Source of the DNA: an uncultured Actinomycetes bacterium
GTDB taxonomy: Bacteria; Actinomycetota; Acidimicrobiia; Acidimicrobiales; RAAP-2
Reading direction: 5' to 3'
Assembly (NCBI GenBank): GCA_903826715.1
Contig: CAIKFN010000071.1
Coordinates: 1 to 7,920 of the forward strand
DNA length: 7,920 nt
Under the pieces are notes generated by a model. That model saw only the letters and a list, made by a program, of their open reading frames with translations, ran no database searches and was not told where the DNA came from. Below are positions 1 through 6,082 of the stretch, in pieces. A program made the position numbers and the translations under genes. The stretch's first letter is position 1. Each line of letters begins with the position of its first letter.

Positions 1-291
1 CTTTGGCTTTGCGCCAACGAGACGTGCAACAACTTCACCATTCTTGAACAGAAGAAGTGTTGGGATACTCATCACTGAGAACTTTGTTGCAGTTGCAACA
101 TTGACATCAACGTCAAGCTTGCCAATTACAAACTTGTCTGATTGTTCAACGGCGAGTTCTTCGAGGATTGGTGCAATCATTTTGCAAGGGCCGCACCACT
201 CCGCCCAGAAGTCAACCAGAACAGGCTTGTCTGATGATCCAATAACTTCAGCAAAAGTTGCGTCGGTAAGTGTTGTGATGTTTGCGCTCAT
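1..291 (-). CDS. trxA: Thioredoxin, partial (C-terminal end beyond left edge)
   Basis: Cytoplasmic protein-disulfide reductase that receives electrons from thioredoxin reductase and passes them to substrates such as ribonucleotide reductase and peroxiredoxins. The 97 visible codons cover nearly the whole fold. The redox-active WCGPC motif is at residues 32-36 inside DFWAEWCGPCKMIAP, the cis-proline loop SIPT ends at Pro77-Thr78, and FKNGE leads to the conserved VGA at 92-94. Bacterial thioredoxins are about 105-110 residues, so only about ten are missing past base 1. The ATG at 289-291 is chosen because a strong GGAGG (297-301) lies 5 nt upstream and the N-terminus has the usual length. It is the last visible gene of the leftward run, 62 bp after trxB, with a hairpin in the gap. 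The redox residues make the call secure. Confidence 0.96.
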   Translation of the reverse strand, partial: MSANITTLTDATFAEVIGSSDKPVLVDFWAEWCGPCKMIAPILEELAVEQSDKFVIGKLDVDVNVATATKFSVMSIPTLLLFKNGEVVARLVGAKPK

Positions 292-307
292 GTGTGCCTC
301 CAAAATA

Positions 308-327
308 AACGCCTAAACAAAGGCGTT
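308..327 (-). terminator. Intercistronic hairpin between trxB and trxA (weak terminator or attenuator-like)
   Basis: The arms AACGCCT (308-314) and AGGCGTT (321-327) are perfect 7-bp inverted repeats with a 6-nt loop. Read in the direction of transcription (minus), the hairpin is followed directly by TATTTT and then by the trxA GGAGG. The short U-rich tract suggests partial termination, an RNA-processing or stabilising element, or tuning of trxA relative to trxB. The tract is interrupted and the stem is short, so full termination is unlikely. The inverted repeat is seen; the role is inferred. A weak TTGAAT-like -35 (332-337) upstream could also mean a separate trxA promoter, but no convincing -10 accompanies it. 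Confidence 0.4.
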
Positions 328-353
328 GCGGATTCAACCTTAGCGAGCAAGTC

Positions 354-1307
354 CTAGTGACCCTGCGCTTCTAGCCAGCGTTCTGCGTCAATGGCAGCAA
401 TACAACCAGATCCTGCAGATGTAATTGCTTGTCGGTAGACGTGGTCCTGGACGTCACCAGCGGCAAAAAGACCCTCAATGTTGGTAAACGATCCAATGCC
501 GGTGCGCACGTAGCCATTTTCTTCTAGATCAACTTGACCCGTTACCAACGTGGTATTTGGAATGTGACCAATGGCCACAAAGATGCCAGTCACGTCAAGT
601 ACTCGTTCCTCACCGCTGATGGTGTCTTTGACCTTCATGCCAGAAACCTTCTCGTCGCCCAAAACTTCAACAACCTGTGTATTCCAAGCAAACTTGATCT
701 TTTCGTTCTTAAATGCGCGATCTTGCATGATCTTTGAAGCACGAAGACTGTCGCGTCGGTGAACCAAAGTCACGCTTGATGCGAAGCGAGTGAGGAATGT
801 TGCTTCTTCGATTGCCGAGTCGCCACCACCAATAACGGCAATGTCTTGTCCTCTAAAGAAGAAACCATCACACGTGGCACACGTTGAAAGTCCGTGACTG
901 AGTAGTCGCTCTTCACCGGGGACGCCCATCATCAACGAGCGTGCACCAGTGGCGAGAATTACGGTGTCGGCAGTAATACTTGGCTCAACGTCGTCGGTGA
1001 GCCAGGCCTTAAATGGTCGTGACGTCGCATCTAGTTTTTGGACTTTAGTAACACGAAGGTCAGCGCCGAAGCGTGCAGCCTGCGCGCGCATGTTTGCCAT
1101 GAGCTCTGGACCAGTGATTGCTTCAGGGAAACCAGGGAAGTTTTCAATGTCGGTGGTCAACATCAACTGCCCTCCAGGCTGGTCGGTGGTTGATGATGGC
1201 TCACCTTCAATAACAATCGGGTTCAACTGCGCGCGCGCTGAGTAGATAGCTGCAGTGAGTCCGGCGGGACCAGAACCAATGATGAGAACAGATGTGTGTT
1301 CTGACAT
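354..1307 (-). CDS. trxB: Thioredoxin-disulfide reductase
   Basis: NADPH-dependent flavoenzyme that reduces oxidised thioredoxin in the cytoplasm; its partner TrxA is the next gene in the operon. The 317 residues match the low-molecular-weight bacterial family (about 310-335). The FAD-binding GSGPAG is at residues 11-16, the redox-active CATC at 143-146 (in CATCDG), the NADPH-binding GGGDSA at 160-165, the NADP-phosphate-recognising HRRDSLRA at 183-190, and the C-terminal FAD motif AAGDV near 282-286. The order FAD domain, inserted NADPH domain, FAD domain is intact. The ATG at 1305-1307 sits directly against the TAA of the upstream small gene. A good AAGGAAG (1311-1317) lies in that gene's last codons, so translation of the two is probably coupled. 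The stop is TAG. Nothing is odd in the protein. Confidence 0.97.
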   Translation of the reverse strand: MSEHTSVLIIGSGPAGLTAAIYSARAQLNPIVIEGEPSSTTDQPGGQLMLTTDIENFPGFPEAITGPELMANMRAQAARFGADLRVTKVQKLDATSRPFKAWLTDDVEPSITADTVILATGARSLMMGVPGEERLLSHGLSTCATCDGFFFRGQDIAVIGGGDSAIEEATFLTRFASSVTLVHRRDSLRASKIMQDRAFKNEKIKFAWNTQVVEVLGDEKVSGMKVKDTISGEERVLDVTGIFVAIGHIPNTTLVTGQVDLEENGYVRTGIGSFTNIEGLFAAGDVQDHVYRQAITSAGSGCIAAIDAERWLEAQGH

Positions 1308-1625
1308 TTACTTCCTTAGATTTGCGGGGCGACGGCGTCGCCAAATAATTAAACCAGTGATGACAAGAATTCCTCCGACAATCAAACAGCTAAGCCATTC
1401 GTGTCCATCAAAAATGTACACGTTTAGAAGTCGAATGATTCCAATAACAAGAACTGTAAGTAGCACCGCAGCAATGAGCAAAAGAATGAATCCGAAAGCA
1501 ATCGTGCGGCCAGCAACCAGTATTGGGCGAAGTATGCGGTCGTGCACGACATCAAGCACGTGGTCAAAGGCTTCGAAAGCCTTATCGACTACGTCAGGTT
1601 CGTGCTCGCTTTTTTCTTCACTCAC
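1308..1625 (-). CDS. Small membrane protein with two predicted transmembrane segments, unrecognised family
   Basis: I do not recognise a family. The 105-residue product starts with an acidic stretch (MSEEKSEHEPD) and then an amphipathic region (about residues 12-35). Two strongly hydrophobic segments follow at about 41-66 and 78-95, separated by a short loop, then a basic tail with RRRR at 96-99. By the positive-inside rule the tail is probably cytoplasmic, which puts both termini inside. The start is GTG at 1623-1625. The next upstream in-frame codon group reaches a stop (1635-1637), so no longer form exists. No Shine-Dalgarno precedes the GTG; instead an imperfect palindrome abuts it. The gene lies 29 bp after degV and its TAA touches the trxB ATG, so it is firmly inside the operon. 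That position and the clear membrane pattern support a real gene. The function is unknown. Confidence 0.8.
   Translation of the reverse strand: MSEEKSEHEPDVVDKAFEAFDHVLDVVHDRILRPILVAGRTIAFGFILLLIAAVLLTVLVIGIIRLLNVYIFDGHEWLSCLIVGGILVITGLIIWRRRRPANLRK
1311..1317 (-). promoter_or_regulatory. trxB ribosome binding site inside the upstream gene
   Basis: On the minus strand the sequence is AAGGAAG followed by TAA and then ATG. The trxB Shine-Dalgarno therefore lies within the last codons of the small membrane protein gene. This fixes the trxB start and suggests translational coupling. Confidence 0.75.
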
Positions 1626-1639
1626 ACTAAGAACTTAGT
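1626..1639. repeat. Short inverted repeat abutting the GTG start of the small membrane gene
   Basis: ACTAAG (1626-1631) and CTTAGT (1634-1639) are perfect inverted 6-bp arms around two bases. They fill the space where a Shine-Dalgarno would be expected. As RNA the hairpin would be weak (about five A/U-rich pairs), so an operator or a chance palindrome is as likely as a regulatory stem. Confidence 0.3.
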
Positions 1640-1654
1640 TGGAGAGAGCGGGCT

Positions 1655-2494
1655 CTAGGCCTGCACCCAGCAAAGACCGATTATCCCCGGCCCACCGTGT
1701 GTTCCAACTACTGGACCAATGTCAGTTACCAGCAATGGAAATTCGCTTTGTATGTCACTAACGAGTTTTTTAAGTGCTTCAACTTCTTCTGATGCACCGT
1801 GCACAAGCGCCAAGCGACGCAGGGGAGCGTTGCTGCGAGCAACATCAGCAATTGCAGCAAGGGCCTTGGCCCTCGTTCTTTGACGACCAGCCTCAGAAAC
1901 GATTCCATCTTTGAGCTCTAACAATGGCTTAATCGAAAGGACTTGTCCCATGAGGGCCTTGGCACCACCGACACGGCCACCCTTTTGAAGATGTTCGAGT
2001 GTGTCGAGCATTGCAACCACGCCAACCTTGTGCGTTAGCTCTAATGCTTTCTTCTCGAGATCATCGAGCGAGGCACCAGTTTTTGCGAGCTCTGCAATTT
2101 CAACAGCGAGGAGTCCTTGCGCCATTGAAACTGCTTTCGAGTCAACAACACGAACAGGAATCTTTCCAGCGACAGCATCTCTTGCGAGTATGGCTGATTG
2201 GTGAGTTGCACTGAGTGCTTCAGAGAGTGCAATCACAAGAACACCATCACAGCCACTGCTGAGTGCGCGCTCGTAAGCAAGCTGGAACGAACCAGGTGAT
2301 GGAGCAGCGGTTTCAGGAAGCGTCTTTGATGCTTTGCACTTGGCCCAAAATTCATCTGGAGTTAGATCAACGCGGTCAGTGAATTCATCATCACCGAATC
2401 GAATGCTGAGTGAAACAACATCAATATTGAGTCTCTCAACAACGTCTTGAGGTAAATCACATGCGCTGTCAGTAACTATTCGAATGTTTGCCAT
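1655..2494 (-). CDS. DegV family (FakB-like) fatty-acid-binding protein
   Basis: DegV proteins bind a single fatty acid in a buried pocket. The FakB members present it to the kinase FakA for phosphorylation and entry into phospholipid synthesis. The 279-residue length is typical. The family signatures are in order: TDSACDLP at residues 8-15, TAAPSPGSF at 62-70 (the family usually has TSQPSPGxF; Thr62 is kept), SEALSATHQS at 91-100, the central LEHLQKGGRVGG near 167-177, and the C-terminal THGGPGIIG at 265-273 with the conserved His266. These fit the carboxylate-binding positions described for FakB, though exact pocket residues are inferred by alignment from memory. The protein is cytoplasmic with no signal or membrane segment. 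AAAGGAG at 2499-2505 overlaps the murJ stop and fixes the ATG at 2492-2494. No FakA (DAK-type kinase) gene is in the window. Confidence 0.93.
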   Translation of the reverse strand: MANIRIVTDSACDLPQDVVERLNIDVVSLSIRFGDDEFTDRVDLTPDEFWAKCKASKTLPETAAPSPGSFQLAYERALSSGCDGVLVIALSEALSATHQSAILARDAVAGKIPVRVVDSKAVSMAQGLLAVEIAELAKTGASLDDLEKKALELTHKVGVVAMLDTLEHLQKGGRVGGAKALMGQVLSIKPLLELKDGIVSEAGRQRTRAKALAAIADVARSNAPLRRLALVHGASEEVEALKKLVSDIQSEFPLLVTDIGPVVGTHGGPGIIGLCWVQA

Positions 2495-2498
2495 GATG

Positions 2499-2505
2499 CT
2501 CCTTT
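2499..2505 (-). promoter_or_regulatory. degV ribosome binding site overlapping the murJ stop codon
   Basis: On the minus strand AAAGGAG begins inside the murJ TAA and lies 4 nt before the degV ATG. It decides the degV start and points to coupled translation of murJ and degV. Confidence 0.75.
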
Positions 2506-4108
2506 AGAACTTGTTTAGCCTTGCACCTTTTTTGCTGTTCCGCACTATTTTGCGTTGCCACATAACAATAAAGGTTAAATAGGTCAATATTCCAAGCAGC
2601 GCACTTGCCCCAAAGCGTGTCAGAAGACCAATCCCGCTCGAAGAGGTCGAAGAAGAATAGGCAACTGCGATCACGAGACCACTCAGCGCTGACGCGACAA
2701 TGCTTCGAAGTACATGCTTAGACCAGAGTGTTGCGCTGATGCTGACTTGATGTCTTGTTAGGTTCGCAAGTGCGACCAGAGCAACTGCACTGTAGGAAAG
2801 TGTCACACTGGCACATAGACCCACCATTGAATGACGACCAATAAAAATTGCGAGAATTACGGTTAAGCCATTTTGTAATACGTACAGATAAAAAACATCT
2901 CGTGCGCGCTGCATTGCTTGTAGGCCGCGAATACAGAGTTGGAATATGGTGAATCCAGGTAGCCCAGCTCCCAGAACTGCCAGAACAGATCCAGCAAGAA
3001 GTCGGTGCTCTGCGTGGTCGTGGTTTAACAACACTCCAACGAGTGGTTGTGACAAGATCACCAAACCAACTGTGCAAGGAACAATAATGACGAGTGACTG
3101 GCGAAGACCGAACCTGAGTCGTTCGCTGAGCCCGGCGAAGTCTTTATCAGTTGCGAGTTTTGAAAGTTGTGGAGTGAGCGCAGAGAGCACCGAGACAACA
3201 ATTACCGCGTAGGGCATCTGCATAAATGACCAACCGTAGGTGTAAGCGCTCACGGGGCCACCACCACCAATGGCGAATGCAAAGGCGAGCACTACGTAGA
3301 GCGATAGTTGATTCGCAACAACAACCAACAACGTCCAACTACCAAGGCGTCCAATGGTTTTTACAGCGGGATCTCGAAAATTGAAGTTGAACGTAACTCT
3401 GGCAAGATCACTACGCGCAAGCGACGGCAACAAAAATAAAAATTGCAAGACGACACCAAATGTTGTTCCAAGACCTAACCACAAAAGATGCCCTGAGCCA
3501 CTCAAATTTGCAAGTGTTGGTGTTGGGTCTACAAGATGAAACCACACCAAGACAGCGATACAAACAATGTTGTTTATTACCGGCACCCATGAACCCGGTG
3601 CAAACTTATTTCTAATGTTTAGTAGCGCAGTGGCAATACCAATTATTCCGTAAAAGAATATTTGAGGAACAAACCACCGAAGAAGTGACGTGGCAAGTGC
3701 ACGTTGTTGGTGGAGGTTGGCAATATGTGAGAGCCCGTGTGGATGATTAAGAGCAGTAAATCCATCGATAATCCATGGAGCAAAAATCCACGCCACTACT
3801 GATGCAATAAATAAAACAATGAGTGCGCCCGTAATGACACTGGATATCGACCTCCAAGCTTTACGTTCGCCATCAACGCTTAGGCGCTCAATAAAAACCG
3901 GGATAAATGTCGCGCTCGCGATGCCACCAAGCACAAGGTCAAACAACATGTTTGGAACGGTGTTCGCTAGGTTGAATGCATCAGCTATTGGGGTAAATCC
4001 AAGTACCCACGCCAATACGAGCACCCGAAATAGGCCAGTGAGTCGCGAAACGAGTGTTCCCGAGGCCATTGAAAAAACACGAGAACTGTGAGAAGAAACT
4101 TGGCTCAT
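2504..4108 (-). CDS. murJ: Lipid II flippase MurJ (MviN, MOP superfamily)
   Basis: Integral membrane protein that moves lipid II, the peptidoglycan precursor, from the inner to the outer face of the membrane. The 534 residues carry many hydrophobic segments consistent with the family's 14 helices. The N-terminal signature is clear: SRLTGLFRV (Arg22 and Arg28, matching E. coli Arg18 and Arg24), then ADAFNLANTVPNML at 42-55 with Asp43 or its neighbour at the E. coli Asp39 position. The E. coli motif continues with Arg52 (LLRRIFAEG). Here it reads LFDLVLGG, without the arginine, which I believe is common in actinobacterial members. The long cytoplasmic pseudokinase extension seen in mycobacterial MviN is absent. 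The ATG overlaps the stop of the upstream DUF6049-like gene (ATGA, 4 bp) and has only a weak GAGCGAG, so translation is probably coupled. degV follows after 9 bp. Confidence 0.95.
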   Translation of the reverse strand: MSQVSSHSSRVFSMASGTLVSRLTGLFRVLVLAWVLGFTPIADAFNLANTVPNMLFDLVLGGIASATFIPVFIERLSVDGERKAWRSISSVITGALIVLFIASVVAWIFAPWIIDGFTALNHPHGLSHIANLHQQRALATSLLRWFVPQIFFYGIIGIATALLNIRNKFAPGSWVPVINNIVCIAVLVWFHLVDPTPTLANLSGSGHLLWLGLGTTFGVVLQFLFLLPSLARSDLARVTFNFNFRDPAVKTIGRLGSWTLLVVVANQLSLYVVLAFAFAIGGGGPVSAYTYGWSFMQMPYAVIVVSVLSALTPQLSKLATDKDFAGLSERLRFGLRQSLVIIVPCTVGLVILSQPLVGVLLNHDHAEHRLLAGSVLAVLGAGLPGFTIFQLCIRGLQAMQRARDVFYLYVLQNGLTVILAIFIGRHSMVGLCASVTLSYSAVALVALANLTRHQVSISATLWSKHVLRSIVASALSGLVIAVAYSSSTSSSGIGLLTRFGASALLGILTYLTFIVMWQRKIVRNSKKGARLNKF

Positions 4109-6021
4109 TGCGCTCGCTCATTTCGACGACGCCTGCTTGTTCTAATCCACCAAAGCGCCAGCACAACAAGTGAGCCAATTGAGATTACGTAACCAACGGC
4201 AGATGTTCCAGCAATTCGAACCTGCACGGCACTACGCGCAAGAATTACATGTCCGTCAGGGGTTGTAACAATCACCTGCAGCGTCAGGTTTCCTCCACGA
4301 GGATCGGTGACGGGTACACGAAGTGATTTCGTAGATGAATCAAGTGACGTCACTACGTTCGCCCCCTTAGGGAACGTGAGTCGATTTGTCACAAGATGCA
4401 CAACTGCGGTCATTGTGTAATTTGCACGACTTAGTAAGGTGATTGGAAGTGAAGCTCCTGTACCAGCCAAAGTGATTGTGCTTGGATTCACGGAGAATTT
4501 TCTTAGCTCAGCATTGAGCGCACTCTGGGCGGCGTCAATTACATTTTGACGCTCTGAAGCCCTCCCAGAAATTTCTGCCACCGCAACGTCAGTACTCAGC
4601 TGATTGCTTAGAACCGTAGAACCCACTCCCTGGTTAAAAGAAGTCACTTCGTCAATGAGCTTGCTGAGCGAGGAAACGTTGTGTGCACTCCAAGGGGCGC
4701 CGGGAGTGATCATCAGACTGCGAGTAGTTGGTGATCCGTTTGCACCAATGTTCTTTACGTTAAATAGTGGAGTGAGCGGACTTGGCGTTGCGAAGGGGAA
4801 GTGAGCAAGTCCTGTTAAAAAATTAGTAACAAATTTAGATTCAGTTCCACCAAGTGACGTCGCCACGACAACACTCCTCGACGCTGATAGTCCTGGTGCC
4901 TCAAAATGAAGAAACGCCAAAGTTCCAAGTGCAATTGCTGCACGCCTGCCCGGTTCAATGTTTTTATCCATCATGAGCCTGGAGAGTGGTTCATCGATAC
5001 TCATTGCGCTAAGGGTGCTAGCGCCTGACACATGAAAGGGTGCGCCCCAGTACAGGCTGCTTGACGGTGCGTAGGTAAGTGCACCCTCTGGGAAAACAAC
5101 GTTTGTCACACCAATGCCAGCAAGAGCGTCCAGAGTTGCAACAGACGGTGTCGTTGTTAGAAGAACAGGTGAATCAACGTATTTGCCGGTTGCTGTGTGC
5201 ACTAATGATTTCGTGTATTCAAGCTGATTGGTGGCTTGTGAGGTGAGGCCATTTGATACGAGCCCACCAAAATCAATGTTCCCAGGGGGTGAACTAATGA
5301 TTGTGTGCACTGGGCTCTGTGTTGCACTCTTAAACCCGGCGAGGAACTTCGCTGAGACAGCATTGGTTGAAGTAATTGTTTGGTAGTTAGCCCCAAAAGA
5401 AATCGGCACTCGAGGAAACTTTGAATCAGCAGTCAGCGAAGCAAGGGTCTCGCTCGCAGCATTGAGTGACGTTGCATCCATTGTTTGGATCCAACTGATC
5501 TGAAGAGGATGCAATACATGGCTTGCTCGTACGGCAACGAGAGACCACTTAGTTTTTTGGTTAGCCATTGAGTAGCTAATTGGATACACACCGTCACAAA
5601 AACTTCTCACACAGTGAAGGACTAAACGCGCGGTGTTACCTGCGCAGTTGGAACTACTTTTATTTCCTGAGAGAGTTTTTATCTCAACACTGAGTGTTGT
5701 TAGCCCGCTCTTGGCACAGACCTGCACGCCTGAAGTTGCACTCAGTAATGATCCAGCTCCGCTCACGATTGGTGTGATCTGTGATCGTTGAAGAATTCTT
5801 GGGTAGAGCTTGATCTCAAAAGGTGCTGGCACCGAACCCTGTTTTATGGTGAGCGAGAAGTGTGCTGATCCATTACTCGAGAGCGAGGCGACACTGTCTT
5901 GGTGGACAACACTGAATACCGGGGTCGCCAGGGCCTGCGTGGCCGAGGGCCACGCCACCGCCGCGAGGCTGAGGAGTACGACGCAAAGCGCCCGCCACCA
6001 GGTCGAAAATCGGTGGAACAT
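4105..6021 (-). CDS. DUF6049-like exported, C-terminally membrane-anchored protein
   Basis: Function unknown. In many actinobacteria a DUF6049 protein is encoded just before murJ (Rv3909 before Rv3910 in M. tuberculosis), which suggests a role in envelope assembly with MurJ. Residues 1-32 form a signal peptide: basic N-terminus, hydrophobic core at 11-24, and ALA at 30-32 as a likely cleavage site. A long Ser/Thr-rich extracellular region follows. It holds four cysteines (102, 126, 137, 142) that could form two disulfides, and CDGVYPISY at 142-150, which resembles the GVYP motif I associate with this family. One transmembrane helix at about 610-626 and a basic tail (RTSRRRRNERAQ) anchor the C-terminus inside. 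At 638 residues it is shorter than the mycobacterial member (about 800). The ATG at 6019-6021 lacks a Shine-Dalgarno sequence. Family assignment rests on architecture and position, not a profile search. Confidence 0.8.
   Translation of the reverse strand: MFHRFSTWWRALCVVLLSLAAVAWPSATQALATPVFSVVHQDSVASLSSNGSAHFSLTIKQGSVPAPFEIKLYPRILQRSQITPIVSGAGSLLSATSGVQVCAKSGLTTLSVEIKTLSGNKSSSNCAGNTARLVLHCVRSFCDGVYPISYSMANQKTKWSLVAVRASHVLHPLQISWIQTMDATSLNAASETLASLTADSKFPRVPISFGANYQTITSTNAVSAKFLAGFKSATQSPVHTIISSPPGNIDFGGLVSNGLTSQATNQLEYTKSLVHTATGKYVDSPVLLTTTPSVATLDALAGIGVTNVVFPEGALTYAPSSSLYWGAPFHVSGASTLSAMSIDEPLSRLMMDKNIEPGRRAAIALGTLAFLHFEAPGLSASRSVVVATSLGGTESKFVTNFLTGLAHFPFATPSPLTPLFNVKNIGANGSPTTRSLMITPGAPWSAHNVSSLSKLIDEVTSFNQGVGSTVLSNQLSTDVAVAEISGRASERQNVIDAAQSALNAELRKFSVNPSTITLAGTGASLPITLLSRANYTMTAVVHLVTNRLTFPKGANVVTSLDSSTKSLRVPVTDPRGGNLTLQVIVTTPDGHVILARSAVQVRIAGTSAVGYVISIGSLVVLALWWIRTSRRRRNERAQ
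5937..5955. repeat. Perfect GC-rich hairpin within the DUF6049 signal-peptide codons
   Basis: GCGTGGCC (5937-5944) and GGCCACGC (5948-5955) are perfect 8-bp arms with a 3-nt loop. They cover nucleotides 67-85 of the DUF6049-like coding sequence, the codons for residues 23 to about 29. The hairpin is the core of an 80-base patch (5921-6000) that is about 76% G+C by count. It would be a stable stem early in that mRNA, but a role in translation or transcription is only inferred. Confidence 0.5.
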
Positions 6022-6082
6022 TGCATTACTAGGCTACCTTCGCTCAACGCCTTTGCACGACGCCTACTACCCTTCAATCAGA
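6022..6082. promoter_or_regulatory. Divergent promoter region between the murJ operon and the tRNA nucleotidyltransferase gene
   Basis: This 61-bp gap must hold at least one promoter, since the flanking genes diverge. TAGGCTA at 6030-6036 gives a TAGGCT on the plus strand and a TAGCCT on the minus strand, both fitting the actinobacterial TAnnnT -10 pattern. The minus-strand box ends 9 nt before the DUF6049 ATG, which would give a nearly leaderless transcript. On the plus strand TACTAC (6065-6070) is another weak -10 candidate, 12 nt before the GTG. No consensus -35 (TTGACA) is visible at the right spacing for either. The need for a promoter is firm; the exact boxes are guesses. Confidence 0.45.

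Noticed and set aside
44..316. Open reading frame on the plus strand opposite trxA
   Set aside because: It is antisense to an unambiguous thioredoxin gene, is Ser/Thr-rich as expected of a shadow frame, and has no ribosome binding site or family motif.
1640..1662. Second short inverted repeat (AGAGC/GCTCT) across the degV stop codon as a terminator
   Set aside because: The arms are only about 5 bp with a 2-nt centre and no U tract follows in the transcribed direction. A terminator here would also split a tightly packed operon.
2718..3077. 119-codon minus-strand open frame inside murJ
   Set aside because: It is same-strand but out of frame with murJ, rich in Cys, Arg and Trp, and has no start signal or family resemblance.
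2504..4108. MurJ as an O-antigen or polysaccharide flippase, or a MATE drug exporter
   Set aside because: The SRLTGLFR and ADAFNLANTVPN signature, the length and the DUF6049/trxBA context are those of MurJ.
4339..4865. Recurring AAGTGACGTC in the DUF6049-like gene as a regulatory repeat
   Set aside because: There are only two copies, far apart and both within coding sequence, and the flanks differ; chance or codon-use repetition is the simplest explanation.
5810..6082. N-terminal extension of the tRNA nucleotidyltransferase reading frame, giving a 565-aa protein
   Set aside because: The extension is antisense to the signal-peptide region of the DUF6049-like gene, has low family resemblance and would far exceed the usual 470-490 residues. 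GTG at 6083 gives the expected length.
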